Shown: positions 1 to 10,957, numbered from the stretch's first letter. The stretch: DNA of 64,000 bases from Aporrectodea caliginosa (GCA_020284085.1 JACEVL010000338.1:62001-126000), one strand, 5' to 3'. Notes: generated from the letters alone by a model not told the origin. Numbers and translations: made by a program.

Positions 1-297
1 GTACAAACAGTTTAGACAGAAAAGCCTCAAGATATCTTCCAAAGGTTTGCCAGCAAAATAGGTTAAAATAAAGAATAAAGCAATAAAAAAGATATCATTT
101 CGAATATTTGTCTACGAAGAATTTCAGAATAGGCGTCAAATCAGAATTATTAGGGTTTAACCCTTAATGACGAATGTGTACTAAACGTGACTGCGGAACG
201 AATGCAGCTAGTCATTTAAGGATTGATAGTGCAATAACAAACATTAACCATTTAACATGACAGAACGGAAATTAAAACACAAAGGCAATTGCTACAG
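1..297 (+). other. 3' part of the intron preceding the TLR-A TIR exon
   Basis: AT-rich sequence with no open frame of note. It resembles the introns before the TIR exons of TLR-D and TLR-E: all share the phrase about a reduced set of bases around 'atcttccaaag' and 'gccagcaaa', and end in a 'tacag' acceptor. The matching LRR exon of TLR-A must lie left of the window. Confidence 0.6.
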
Positions 298-852
298 ATG
301 ACTCACAAATTATTACAGGTGAACGCAAAGAAAAGAGCAGAAATGTGCAAAGACGAAGAAGAGCTGAATACCTTCCCTTATGACGCTTTCGTTGGATACA
401 GTCGCAGCGATTCCAATTGGGTCATAACTCAACTTCTTCCTCGTCTCGAACAGGAATACAATCTGCGTCTGTGCATCCACGAAAGAGACTGGCTTCCCGG
501 TCGAGACATCGCTGAAAACATCCTGGACAGCATCGACAGCAGTCGTAAGACTTTGTTGATTGTGTCGAACGCCTTCGCCTTGTCTCCGTGGTGTCACTTT
601 GAGCTGACGATGGCACAGACGAGACTGATGGAAGAGGATCGTGACAGTCTCGTTCTGATTCTGTTGGAAGAGATCGCCGACTGTAATCTGACGCCAAGAC
701 TCGGGATTCAGATGCAGCGACGGACGTACATCGAATGGACGAAACAGAGCAACGTCGGTCAACAACTGTTCTGGGCTAATCTCAAACACACCCTCAACAA
801 ACCATCCCACAGTCTCATGAACGCCGCATTCTCTACTCAAATCTTCAAGTAG
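298..852 (+). CDS. TLR-A, terminal TIR-domain exon (gene truncated by window edge)
   Basis: This exon encodes the cytoplasmic signalling domain of a Toll-like receptor. It is predicted to recruit TIR adaptors such as MyD88 beneath the membrane. The 185 codons start after a 'gctacag' acceptor with MTHKLLQVNAKKRAE, run through box 1 (DAFVGYS), box 2 (HERDWLPG, including the proline equivalent to the one needed for TLR signalling) and box 3 (LFWANL), and end at a TAA. The length equals that of the TIR exons of TLR-D and TLR-E exactly. The last residues (STQIFK) differ from the STHLPN ending of the other three copies. The start is inferred from homology and splice signals, not from an ATG; the LRR/transmembrane exon is outside the window. 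Confidence 0.88.
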   Translation: MTHKLLQVNAKKRAEMCKDEEELNTFPYDAFVGYSRSDSNWVITQLLPRLEQEYNLRLCIHERDWLPGRDIAENILDSIDSSRKTLLIVSNAFALSPWCHFELTMAQTRLMEEDRDSLVLILLEEIADCNLTPRLGIQMQRRTYIEWTKQSNVGQQLFWANLKHTLNKPSHSLMNAAFSTQIFK

Positions 853-1572
853 AGACGAGGAAGTGCAATATGAATAATGTATCATTTGTAGTCTTTCTTA
901 GCCATGTAGCTGCCACTAATTCTTATTATCGTGGTTTTTTCTGTTGACTTATTTACCTGTAAGGAAATGGGCCTTTCCTTGTAACTGAGCTTTTAGATTT
1001 ACAATAATATAGGAGACGTTGCAAATTCTATCATGGCTAGGCAGACCTTATGAACTTGAAGAAGGCTGTTTTTGTCTGAAATTCTTGCCATGCCAATATT
1101 AAGACATAATCAAGTTCCATATATCCTAGTTCATTTTACTAGCATTAAGAAGAAATATATTCTGAGACTTTTAAAATAAGAAATAAATAATGCTGCTGTG
1201 TATAAATCAAGAATGAAGATAATAAGAAGAGTTGTTTGCAGAGACTTTATTCTGACTCTGGTTGACAATCCTCTAAGAGCAACTATAGGCATATGTATCA
1301 GAGTCGTGTCTGATTACATTTTATATAGTTATTCGTTTGCCAGACACTATGAGCCTGAAAAAAGCATTTTGAAGTAATAAAAAAATAAGGAATCGTTAAA
1401 TATCGAAATGTCTAAATCGAAAATGAAGATAATTGAAAGAATGTTTACACTGACTGAAATTCGGGTTATTCTGACTTCTACGTAGTGACTTTGGCAGACA
1501 AGGATTCTCTACTCAAATCTATTTGAAATCACCTTAGACCTTAGTCCTTCCCGTGCAGGACTGGGTAACCGT
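853..1572. other. 3' flank of TLR-A, no gene seen
   Basis: AT-rich DNA without long open frames. No recognisable repeat except short AATAAA-like stretches (for example around 1178-1190) that might serve as polyadenylation signals. Confidence 0.5.
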
Positions 1573-2035
1573 CCAAATCGTCGCAGATCATTTCGTCGCA
1601 GCCATCTAGTCGCGCTAATCATTTTGTCGTAAATTAATTGGTCGCCGATTCTTTCGTCGCTAACGAGTCGTCGCAATCAGTTAGTCGCAATCAATTAGTC
1701 GCGAATCAACTGGTCGTAATCATGTCGTTATAACTGGTCGCAGATTTGTCGTAGATTGTTGTGAGTTAGATCGTAATTAATTGTATATCAATTAGTCGCT
1801 AACCAATTAATCATGTCGTTATGATTAGCTTTGCTTCATTTACTTGTTTTGTACTATGAGAGATATAAGAGACGAAATAAACTGCGACCATCTAAATTAA
1901 CGACGACGTAACAAACGACGAAGTGAACACGACGAATTGAGTACAACGATTGCGAGTGCGACGAAATGAAAAATCACGACATAAATTGCGACGAATTGAA
2001 TACGACGAAATAAAATACGACTGAACGATAGGGAA
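1573..2035. repeat. Fold-back element made of degenerate GTCGC-type repeats
   Basis: From 1573 to about 1800 the plus strand repeats a degenerate 12-14 base unit built around 'attngtcgc' (for example 'gtcgcaatcaattagtcgcg'). From about 1885 to 2035 the complementary unit 'gcgacgaa' is repeated in the opposite sense. The two arms could pair over most of their length with an AT-rich loop near 1800-1880. This architecture is that of a fold-back (long inverted repeat) mobile element. No coding sequence lies inside, and target duplications could not be identified. Confidence 0.65.
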
Positions 2036-2041
2036 CCCAGG

Positions 2042-2360
2042 ACTTTACATCGGGCAACAACGCAGTTTTTCCATTCTTCTCTGTCCTTCGCCACCTCGAC
2101 AGCATCCTCCACCGTCATCTCCAGACACCTCAGATCTTCTCGAACAGTTCCCATCCAGTTCTTTCTTGGCCTTCCTCTTCCGCGCTTCCCCTCCGGAGTC
2201 CAGTTGATCACTTGGCTGGCTCTTCTGTCATTATTCATTCGGGCCACGTGCCCCATCCAGTTCAGTCTTTTCTTTCTAGTGATGTTCTCTAGTTTCTCCT
2301 GCCCTGTTCTTTCCCTGATGGTTTTATTTGTGATCTTGTCTTTCCAGGAGGTGTGCAGAA
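2042..2360 (-). pseudogene. LINE reverse-transcriptase C-terminal fragment
   Basis: Read on the minus strand, the segment gives WKDKITNKTIRERTGQ, then RLNWMGHVARMNNDRR, then GKRGRGRPRKNW and a C-terminal ...AKDREEWKNCV. This series (lGHvaRM, kRgRGRPrkxW, DRxxWrxxv) is the typical C-terminal tail of non-LTR retrotransposon polymerases. The catalytic RT core is absent, so this is a 5'-truncated, inactive copy. Confidence 0.8.
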
Positions 2361-2639
2361 TTCTCCTTTGCTACCTGTGGTGTGCTGCCTCCAGTTTTTT
2401 CCTATTTGCTACCGTCATTGGCCACGTCTGGAATGACTGTAGTAAAATCCACATATTTCGCAAAGGCCGGCAGAGGTTTCGACCCCCACACTTTATTGTT
2501 TTATCTGAATGCTCCCCCTCGGACTAATATTGATCTACAGACCATTACCTTCAAATTGGTAGTGAAAACGAAACTTTTACATCAGCTTGAAATGACTGGA
2601 GAAAAATGCACAGCACGTTCCTCCACTAGTTTAACTTGC

Positions 2640-2735
2640 GGACAGATTTCGACTGGGCCTGGATCGGGAGAACCTCTGAGTAGAGGCCTGGAAGGGGCGC
2701 TATATAAATTTCGACTGATTGATTGATTGAATGTG
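2640..2735 (+). repeat. LINE-type 3' tail ending in (TTGA)n
   Basis: A short segment with 'ggaaggggcgctatataaa' followed by repeated 'ttgattga'. The same 'ggggcgctatataaa' phrase followed by a tetranucleotide tail recurs at 55785 and 62510, which marks it as the 3' end of a dispersed retroelement family. Confidence 0.55.
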
Positions 2736-3080
2736 CGCCATTGTAATTATAAGTGCATTTTTTGCAGAGTCTCTTTAAGAAGACTCACAAGAGTTTCTAC
2801 CGACCTCAGTTACACAAGACTACAATCGAACAAACTGATCTTCAAATGATTGCCTAATAGCAGCCATAAGAAGTTGAAGAAGTTCAAGTCGCAGTAATTC
2901 TGCAAGAAAGTCTGTTCTAGAATGAAGGACTGACAACCGTGTTTAAACGAAATTGTTTGGATTAGTCAGATTACATTACATAACATAACAAGGGTTTTAA
3001 GTGGTTCAGAAGTCGTGTAGTCTGTGTTAAAACCACTTCAAATTAACCTCAAATTAACCTCAAACGCTTAGTGGCCCAAT
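2736..3080. other. Spacer, nothing recognised
   Basis: No gene or clear repeat. A small direct duplication ('ttcaaattaacc' and 'ctcaaattaacc') is visible near 3036-3060. Confidence 0.4.
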
Positions 3081-3755
3081 TTGCCTAGCTTCCTCTTCAA
3101 AGCTGTGATAGACTTGAAGCTACTTAAACTAGAGCAGATTCGAACATTACAAATTGGCCTATTTATGTACCGTTATGAACATGGTTTACTTCCAGCATGT
3201 TTTAAGGGATTTTTTCATCTAGGATCCGATGTCCATACTCACTACACCAGAAACTTTAACTCTTATCGCCCCATATATGCACACACCAATACTCGCTTAT
3301 TTTCCATAAAATCTGTTGGCTCCACAACCTGGAACATGCTTCCTCTCACATACGTTGTGCCCCGCACCTAAGACACTTAAAAAAATGCTGCATGCCTTCC
3401 TGATTAATGGAAATTAGCTATAACCTACCCTGCCGGATATTCTTTTCACTGTTAGTTAAGGTTTTCGTCTTTTTTTCTTCATTTTTATATTGTTTTGAAT
3501 TGTGTTATCATGTACTGTGTACTATGTACTATACTGTTTGCATTACTGTATGAAACTTGATGTTGCACTGTTTGTTAAGGATTTCTGAAATGTTGTTTTA
3601 GGTGTCCCTAGTTAGCGGGATCTTGATCCCTTTTGGGACTCCTCTTGCGGCCAATCCTGATATTTTATGTTAAATGTTATGTGATTTTTATTTGACATGG
3701 CTTCAATAAAAGAGTGTTGATTGATTGATTTGATTGATTGATTTGATAGTGTTCA
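3081..3755 (+). pseudogene. LINE 3' end: polymerase C-terminus plus 3' UTR and TTGA tail
   Basis: Open frame 3081-3371 encodes a segment typical of LINE polymerase C-termini, including LQIGLFMYRYEHGLLP, HTHYTRNFNSYRPIYA and GSTTWNMLP. A one-base slip near the end breaks the frame. A 3' UTR follows with 'tagttagcgggatcttgatc' and 'ggcttcaataaaagag', ending in a (TTGAT)n tail at about 3715-3755. A second copy of the same family lies at 46024-46580. Only the last part of the element is present, the usual 5' truncation of LINEs. Confidence 0.8.
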
Positions 3756-3843
3756 CTGCGACAGTACTAAATCCAAACCATTCCACAAGTCTACAACTCT
3801 TGCACTGAAGATGACCATGTGTGCAACGCTTTTGTGAGGTTCT

Positions 3844-4086
3844 TTAACACACCACATTGATTGCCTTGATGCATACTTGCACTGCAAAGCTTCCAAATTG
3901 CATTGTGACAAAACGCGGAACAATCAGATTACGCATTGTCGCAAAACGAAGAGATCTGCCACCAGTGAATAATGCCAACGGAAGACACATGTAGAATGGA
4001 GCAGAGTCGGTCATGAAGCTACGTCTGCAGTGTACCATTGTGCAAATAAGTTGGTCTAAGGATCTCAGACTGTTTCTGAGGTACAA
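3844..4086 (-). pseudogene. LINE polymerase C-terminal fragment
   Basis: The minus-strand frame contains GGRSLRFATMRNLIVPRF followed by FGSFAVQ. This matches the 'RxLRSAxxxxLvVPRxxxxxxGxRsFaV' signature found just before the WNxLP motif in many LINE polymerases. The fragment is isolated and inactive. The assignment rests on this one motif. Confidence 0.55.
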
Positions 4087-4690
4087 TGCATAGACGTCTC
4101 TCGAACATGTAGATCCATCTTATAATCAGATTTCAGATATTATCTGAGCCACTTCCTCGTCACTGAGTCGGTTGTCTGATTCTATATGATTATATTATAA
4201 TCTAGTAACTTATGGTCACATTATTATTATTGTGACTCATAACGAATGAGTAATTGGTCGCTTCCAGTGACATACACTAGGCCTACAGCTCAATCGTCCA
4301 ATAAAGCCCAACCAAACATCGTGCTAGATAACCTCTAACTTACTGTTGCCTGCTTAGCTGCGACTTATTATAGTCAGTTTTTCTGTTTCCAGCCTGAAGC
4401 CTAATACTGCATTCGCCCAAAAGGCAAAGGATTCGTCAATATAAATATGGGAAACCTCGACAATTTGGCTATTCAGTAAATAAAGAGAAAGCAATCTGCG
4501 AAAACGAAAGTCGTCGTAGACAAATAGACATACTACATACATGCATAGAAATAAATTTCATATTATAGAGAACTAATTAGTTAAATGTTGACAAAGCCAT
4601 TTATCAACTTAATGGCAATCTACCATTTCTGCCATATATAGTTCAGTTTAACTACAGGTGTTGAGGGCCTATAAACAGCGTGCGCGAAGA
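4087..4690. other. Upstream region of TLR-B
   Basis: No gene. The segment around 4388-4450 ('gcctaatactgcattcgccc' and following) resembles the segment at about 8935-8975 upstream of TLR-C, so part of the promoter region was duplicated with the genes. Confidence 0.5.
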
Positions 4691-4701
4691 GAAAGCGAAA
4701 C
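4691..4701 (+). promoter_or_regulatory. ISRE-like element GAAAGCGAAAC upstream of TLR-B
   Basis: The 11-mer GAAAGCGAAAC fits the GAAANNGAAAC consensus bound by interferon-regulatory-factor proteins and lies 68 bp before the TLR-B ATG. Related but weaker 'gaaa' tracts occur upstream of TLR-C and TLR-D. A short motif can arise by chance, so the role is inference. Confidence 0.3.
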
Positions 4702-4768
4702 GTCAGTTGCTCGGGGAATTGGTCTGCAATGAAGAGCGAGAAACGTCACAGATGAATTTGTTGGGAAG

Positions 4769-6253
4769 ATGGAGACCTCTGCTGCAGCAACTAAGTTCTG
4801 GGCATTGTTCTATTGTTCATTTGTAATTCGGAATTTAATTAATAAAGTTGAGTGCAGGAATGACGTCGGAACTCAGACTGTTGACAACTGTCCGCAAAGG
4901 TGTATGTGTGATACGTATTCGAAAACGGTGAACTGTACTAATGCCGGCTTTAGGCTAGTTCCTAGCGACATCTCTCCAGACACTCGCAGCTTAATCCTGG
5001 ACGGAAACGCATTTAGGCATTTGCGGCGAATCAGCTTCAGCAATTTGCATAGCTTACGCAATCTCAGTTTGAGAAACTGTCAGATTAATCAGATACACGC
5101 GAAAGCCTTTTCCTCTATGTCAGAAACTCTTCGGGCGCTTTGGATGTCGAACAATACGCTGACAAGAAAGAAGTATTTGTTTCCCTCATCTCTGCCAAAT
5201 TTAGAACTTTTGGATATGTCAGCGACTTGAAGGAATAGTTATCACGATATCTATCACAGGCTTTTCAACCTCAAATACCTTTTCCTTGCAAATAATGTTA
5301 TTTATGCATTTCCTCCAAGTTTGCCCTCTGCCTCCTTGAGGGTTTTAGACGTAAGTCAGAATCTTTTAAAGAATTTTTCTGATGTTATTAGAAGTAAACA
5401 TGATCTAAATATAAAGACATTAATACTCCGATCAAATGCAATTGAGAAACTGGAAAACAATAGCTTTCTACATTTTAGGTATCTCGAACATTTAGATCTA
5501 TCTTATAATCAGATTTCAGAGGCTCAACCTCTCGCTTTCAGATCCAAATCTCTACAAATTATAAATCTATATAGGACAAATTTTCTTCTCGATCAAGACA
5601 ACTGGAACATCTTCTACGAGGTTCCGAACATCCAAATAATAAATATGAGCTTCTGTAGAATCGAAGATGGAAATCTAACTAGGGATGCTTTTCATGGTCT
5701 TCAAAATCTCACGGATCTCGATTTGTCCGGATCAGAAATTACTTCTCTTTCACAAATGTTTGCCAACCTTTCAAATTTAGCCAGACTCCGACTTAGTAGT
5801 AATCCAGTTACGACTCTAAACAGGACAGATTTCGAAGGAATTGCAGACTCACTGCAAGAACTAATTGTATCTTCTGGTAGACTCTCGACAATCACTTTCG
5901 AGTCTCTTCCGTTGAAAGTCTGGAAGAATTTGAGGCTGGTAGATTTCTCAGACAATCCATTTATTTGCGATTGTAATTTTATTTGGCTGCGTCGTTGGTT
6001 GAAGAGAGCGAATGTCTCTAAGGTTGAGGTCAGAGGATGGGACAAGTATTACTGTCAGACAGCTAAGGGTCAGGTGAGCATGTTCCAACTGGAGAGTCCT
6101 TCCGAGTTTGAATGTTTCCAGGATCCACTGTTCGAGGATCCATGTCTTTTGGCTGTACTTCTGTTGACATCGTTAATCTGGATCTCGGCTTCAACGGCAT
6201 CTGCGCTGTATCGATTTCGATGGCATCTCAGATACTGGTACTTTATGAAAACA
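4769..6253 (+). pseudogene. TLR-B, LRR/transmembrane exon with an in-frame stop; no TIR exon
   Basis: This is the receptor exon of a Toll-like receptor: signal peptide METSAAATKFWALFYCS, LRRNT (NCPQRCMCD), about a dozen LRRs, LRRCT (CDCNFIWLRRWL) and a transmembrane stretch (CLLAVLLLTSLIWISASTAS). It ends at WYFMKT before a gtaagt donor. The frame is 495 codons, identical in length to TLR-C, but codon 154 is TGA (5228-5230), where TLR-C reads GGA. All other codons stay open, so the lesion is a single change. No TIR exon occurs between this exon and TLR-C. It is either a recent pseudogene or, if read through or recoded, would have to splice to a downstream TIR exon. Confidence 0.85.
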
Positions 6254-6346
6254 GTAAGTGTACTCAGAGAGTACTTAATTGGACATGACATGTATGTATG
6301 TATGTATGTATGTATGTATGAGTATGTATGTACATGTATGAGTATG
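6254..6346 (+). repeat. (TATG)n microsatellite at the start of the TLR-B intron
   Basis: From about 6291 the tetranucleotide 'tatg' repeats roughly ten times with a few variants. A similar tract (7703-7760) lies on the other side of the neighbouring inverted-repeat element, so the element apparently inserted inside one TATG array. Confidence 0.75.
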
Positions 6347-6348
6347 TA

Positions 6349-7699
6349 GGGGAGACCGGGGCTATATGTTACAATTCCCACTTTTTGTAAATTGGCTGTT
6401 CCTCAGCACCTGAGTTTTCCTAAGACCAAGGGGGTTTAGTACTTCATTATGTTACACAGAAATTGGTCACAGTAGATTTTGTTAATAGTGAATGAATTTT
6501 GTGCAATACTGATGTTAGGCAAGCTACTGGAATGTAACAAATAACCCCGATAAAGGGGTTACATGTTACATTCCCCGGGGTTGCAATGTTACACAGGTAG
6601 AATTGACATTTTACAGTAAATGTAAAGTGATTATTAAACAGGAACATCACTAACAATATAAAAGATTATTCAGAACTGATTAGACCTATGTAAAGTCTGA
6701 AGTTCTTCAACAGTTGATGAAATAAAAACGACGAAAAATAAACTGAAATACTAGTTAAATCAGAAATCAGTTAAATGGAATGGGTCTACTTAAGCTTAGG
6801 CCTAGTCAGAGTCATAACAGTTGTGGCATACATAATAATCGTTTCCATCGGTGCAGTTGTCGTGTGCCCATTCACCACATTCTAGGCATTGTACCCAGTC
6901 CTCATCGAACGATTCGCGCAAACCAGGCAAACCGTTTTCTTAGATTTATTATAATTGTTGCTGTTTTTGGTAACTGAACTCTTTTTGCTGGTTTTCTGGG
7001 CAGTCGTTAGAGCAGATTTTTCACCTTCATAGATCATTTTTTGCTAGTTTATTGTTTAAGTTTTTGCTGCACCTGAGTCGACTCGTTTTGTTTTGATGTG
7101 CCTCGGCCAGTGATTTTTACGTGGTACAGTATCGCGCATAGCTGACCATCTGGTTTCTGCACTCGAGGCTCAACAGGGAATGGCCGAATGATCTGGTGTG
7201 ATGTGACAATAGCCTACTGAGCCCAAAGGCAGTTACTGGTTAGCCTAATCTTAATATCAAGACTTATCATAGGCCAATAAGTCAATAGCACAAGTTAATA
7301 ATATCTATATGTTACAAATGTAACATATAGCCCCTAGGCACATCTTCGTAAACAACAAGCTTTTACACATACAACGGTCAAGCTACATCGCTAGTAATAT
7401 TCTGTTTATAAACACATATCACTATGCCACCAACACGCAGAATATGACAACCGAAATACTAAAATTGGCCGCAGAAATAACAAAAGTGCGCACTTACCTT
7501 TGAAAAAGATATGTGCTCAAAAAACGTTTATTTGCCCTAAATTGATCACGCTGTCAAATATATCAACAGCTCCGCCATTATACCTGCAAGCTAACTGTGC
7601 GCACGCGCTAGAACATAGATATACACTACAAATAAGTAAACACCATAGATATTATCGCATAACATATAACCCCCTGTAACATATAGCCCCGGTCTCCCC
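6349..7699. mobile_element. Pogo/Tc1-type DNA transposon remnant with perfect 25-bp terminal inverted repeats and TA target duplication
   Basis: The left end begins GGGGAGACCGGGGCTATATG and the right end is its exact complement over 25 bp; both ends are flanked by TA (6347-6348 and 7700-7701). Copies of the motif 'gttacat' and 'catgtaac' recur inside near both ends. A minus-strand remnant of a transposase C-terminus lies at 6802-7045. The rest of the 1351-bp element has no long frame, so it is an internally deleted, non-autonomous copy. TA duplication plus the zinc-finger tail suggests the pogo branch of the Tc1/mariner superfamily. Confidence 0.75.
6802..7045 (-). pseudogene. DDE transposase C-terminal PHD-like zinc finger (frameshifted)
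   Basis: The minus strand encodes KKTVCLVCA, then after a one-base frameshift ESFDEDWVQCLECGEWAHDN, then CTDGNDYYVCHNCYDSD and a TAG at 6802-6804. The C-x2-C ... C-x2-C-x4-H-x2-C ... C-x2-C spacing is the PHD-like finger that closes many pogo/Jerky-type DDE transposases. The catalytic domain is missing. It lies inside the 6349-7699 inverted-repeat element, which supports the family assignment. Confidence 0.7.
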
Positions 7700-7953
7700 T
7701 ACGTATGCATGCGTGCATGCATGTATGAATGTATGCATACATGTATGACATCCTCCACCACCAGTTCGGAGGTTTTCTAGATGGGTAGCCCGACGCCATC
7801 TTACCTGCCTTGGACCCCATAATGTAGCACACTGTATGAGTACTTTGTTTCTCGTTATGACCCCAGTCATCGTCGATATGACAGCGTCGTTAAAGACACG
7901 CTTTTCACCTTCATCATGTTGAGTTACTGAGTCGTGTCTTGCTGTTCACAAAG

Positions 7954-8112
7954 CCGAAGAACATTCCTGAACTGAAAAATACGCTGCAAATCATCTGGAA
8001 TGACTTGCCACTTGAGACCATTCAGAAGTCTGTTCTGGGCTTTCGAAACCGTCTGCAAGCTTGCGTAAAAGCAAACGGTGGTCACTTCGAACATTCCTTG
8101 CACAAAACTTAA
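7954..8112 (+). pseudogene. Tc1/mariner-type transposase C-terminal fragment
   Basis: The frame reads PKNIPELKNTLQIIWNDLP, ETIQKSVLGFRNRLQACV, then KANGGHFEHSLHKT and a stop. The series 'eLk..i..iW.dlp..ti...v..fr.RL.aCv.anGGhfEH' is the usual C-terminus of IS630/Tc1-type transposases. Only the last 52 residues remain. The downstream phrase 'ggccgcaccctgta' near 8395 resembles a terminal repeat of such elements. Confidence 0.7.
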
Positions 8113-8643
8113 CACTTGGCCTAATCTTGTCAATAACAATAAGTAACCTTGAATCTTGTTACATTACTGTTTGCGTCGTTACTTTGTTACTTATTGCTGT
8201 CAGTAACTGTCTGTTGAAACGAAAATAACATTGTTTCACTTCAGGGTTGCACCATTTTGGTTTCCATGATTCGATTTTCATTAGATTTAGCCAAGCTGTA
8301 GATAGATATGTGTCAAATAGACAGGCGAAGTTTTGTAACAAAATATTCAGCGGTTTTCGAGAAATCGCAATTTTCGAAATGGGGTATTTTTTTCGGCCGC
8401 ACCCTGTATACGTGGTACAGTAAACGTATAGCTGAACTGCTCAGCCTTCCTTCATCTGAGACGGTTCAGGCCAAAGGAAGTGGTTATAATCTAATCATAG
8501 CTAAGCTGATATAATCTACTGACTTCTATAGCACCATTTTCATTGTGATGCATAAAGCATCAATTAGTGGTCAGCAGCAGTGAAACTGTGCTCAAAGTTA
8601 GTGAATATAATTATATAATTTTATAGGCCAGGCTTGTACTTCC

Positions 8644-8902
8644 CAAGGCCGTATTTAGGGGGTGTTTTGGGTGTTTAAACACCCCCCGAAATTAGATAAT
8701 GTATAATATAAATATTGCATTTACTAACATATACGGTGTAAGAACGAAGAGCACTCATGTGAACTTAGATGATGCAGCTCTACAGCGCTTTGAGAGCTCA
8801 CAGCGCTCCTCCAAACCCCTTATAGACGGTTGACTTGGTTGCTTGTCAGCTTGTTCAAGAACGAGTAAACACCCCCGAAACAAAATCCTGGCTACGGCCT
8901 TG
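8644..8902. mobile_element. hAT-like MITE with CAAGGCCGTA termini
   Basis: The left end 'caaggccgtatttagggggt' pairs with the right end, whose complement begins 'caaggccgtagccaggattt'. The flanking octamers gtacttcc (left) and atacttca (right) agree at six positions, compatible with a worn 8-bp hAT target duplication. The 259-bp element has no coding capacity. Confidence 0.6.
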
Positions 8903-9312
8903 ATACTTCAAAGTTCCAAGACGATGTCTAACACTGCGTTTGCCCAAAACACAAAGCACGCGTCCAAATAAAACTGTCGCTTACTGACGAGCGCGATGAG
9001 AAAAGAGAAAGCAGACTGTGTTTACGTAAGCAAATGCAAAGGAAACGTTTCAATGTAGACAAACGTCAAATATACCTGCAGCGCAGTGAATTATTGCATA
9101 TTATGGTAATACATGTGGTAGGGATATTAATAAATCTTATGACAGTCTACTTACTACAATAGCTGAATTCTGCTGATGGTTGCTGTAAAATCAACATCTA
9201 CATTGTACTTCGAGACAAAAGGGAAAGCCAATTTGTCAGCGGTTTGGTCAATCGGTTTTCTTTTCGATCAATAAAGAGCGAGAAACATTATACAGATGAA
9301 CGTGCTGGGAAG

Positions 9313-10797
9313 ATGGAGACCTCTGTTGCAGCAACTAAGTTCAGGTCATTGTTCTATTGTTCAGTTGTAATTTGGAATTTAATTAATAAAGTTGAGTGCA
9401 CGAATGACGTGGGAAATGAGACTTTTGACAACTGTCCGCAGAGGTGCACGTGCGATAAAGACTTGAAAATGGTAAACTGCACCAATGCCGGCTTAACGGA
9501 AGTTCCAAGCAACATCTCTTCCGACACTCGAAGTTTGATCCTCGACGGAAACGTCATTGGGCATTTGCGTTTCGACAGCTTCCCCCATTTGGATCGATTA
9601 TCCAATCTAAGTTTGAGAAACTGTCAGATTAATCAGGTGAATGATTCGGTCTTTTCCCCTCTCTCAGAAACTCTTCGCGTGCTTTGGATGTCCAACAATG
9701 CTCTCAGTAAAAGGAGCGGTAAGTTCCTTTTGCCACTCAGCAATTTAGAATATTTGGACTTGTCAGCAACGGGAAGGAAATACTCTTTCACCAAATTTAG
9801 AAGCCTGTCCAAACTTAAATACTATTTCCTTGCGAAGAATTTCATTAAAGAATATCCCACAGGAAAACTCCCTACGTCTTTGATGCTTTTAGACTTAAGT
9901 CAAAATCTGATTAAGACTTTCTCTGAAGATGAGAGATATGAGCGTGATTTACATCTAGAGACGCTAAAACTCAGCGCGAATGCATTTCAGAAACTGAAAA
10001 ATAATAGCTTTCTAAATTTCAAGAATCTCGAAGAAGTAGATCTCTCTCATAATAGACTCTCTGAGGTTCAAGTTCTCGCTTTCAAATCCAAAACCTTGAA
10101 ACGTATAAATTTATATAATACGAATTTCCGCCTCGATCAGCGCAACTGGAACATCTTTCATCAGGCTCCGAATATTGAAACAATAAATGTGAGCTTCTGT
10201 AGAATCGACTGGAGGAATTTAGCGACTTCCGCTTTTCAAAATATTCCTAATCTCACGAATCTTGATTTGTCGGGAACAGGAATTGATTCTCTTTCAAATA
10301 TGTTTACTAACCTTTCAAATTTAGCGATACTCCGACTCAGTAGTAATCCAATATCAACTCTTGAGAGTTCAGATTTCGAAGGAATTGCAGACTCACTGCA
10401 AGAACTAATTGTATCTTCTGGCAGACTCTCGACAATCACTTTCGAGTCTCTTCCATTGAAAGTCTGGAAGAATTTGAGGCTGGTAGATTTCTCAGACAAT
10501 CCATTTATTTGCGATTGTAATTTTATTTGGCTGCGTCGTTGGTTGAAGAGAGCGAATGCCTCCAAGGTTGAGGTCAGAGGATGGGACAAGTATTACTGTC
10601 TGACAGCTAAGAGTCAGGAGAGCATGTTCCAACTGGAAAGTCCTTCCGATTCCGACTGTGTCCAGGATCCACTCAGCGAAGATCCAGGTCTTTTGGCAGC
10701 ATTTCTGGTTACGTTGTTGATCTGGATCACGGCATCAACGGCATCTACTCTACATCGATTTCGATGGCATCTCAGATACTGGTACTTTATGAAAACG
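9313..10797 (+). CDS. TLR-C exon 1: Toll-like receptor ectodomain and transmembrane segment
   Basis: First coding exon of an apparently intact Toll-like receptor, an innate-immune recognition receptor at the plasma membrane or endosome. It has 495 codons: signal peptide 1-29 (METSVAATKFRSLFYCS), LRRNT 40-60 (NCPQRCTCD, VNCTNAGL), LRRs about 70-395 with repeats such as LEYLDLS, LETLKLSANAF and LEEVDLSHNRLS, LRRCT 396-449 (CDCNFIWLRRWL, YYC, DC), a transmembrane helix about 459-479 and the juxtamembrane HRFRWHLRYWYFMKT. One LRRCT and a short ectodomain put it in the single-cysteine-cluster (vertebrate-like) class. I chose the ATG at 9313, because the paralogues align from METS. The exon ends at a phase-0 gtaagt donor and joins 11136. 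Confidence 0.9.
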
Positions 10798-10957
10798 GTA
10801 AGTGTATTTAAGTGCCCAAACATTTACATTCTGTGAAACTGGTAGATTCGGATTAGGATTTAAAAAAGAACAATGTTTATTTGAAGAGATCTCTGTCCTC
10901 TACTGCTCAGTGTGCAAGGGCGGTGAATCAACGTACGAAAGCAATCAGCCTGACGTT

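Noticed and set aside
1..298. Extending the TIR frame of TLR-A upstream as coding (start at 289)
   Set aside because: The extra residues lie before a good acceptor and are not conserved in the other loci.
313..885. Long minus-strand frames opposite each TIR exon (also at 11130-11606, 19329-19805, 28674-29150)
   Set aside because: They are mirror frames of well-supported TIR-coding sequence. Their conservation follows from the TIR exon itself and they show no domain or splice logic.
9244..9312. Longer TLR-C N-terminus starting before METS
   Set aside because: The upstream start is not an ATG and the paralogues align from the METS methionine, which begins a signal peptide.
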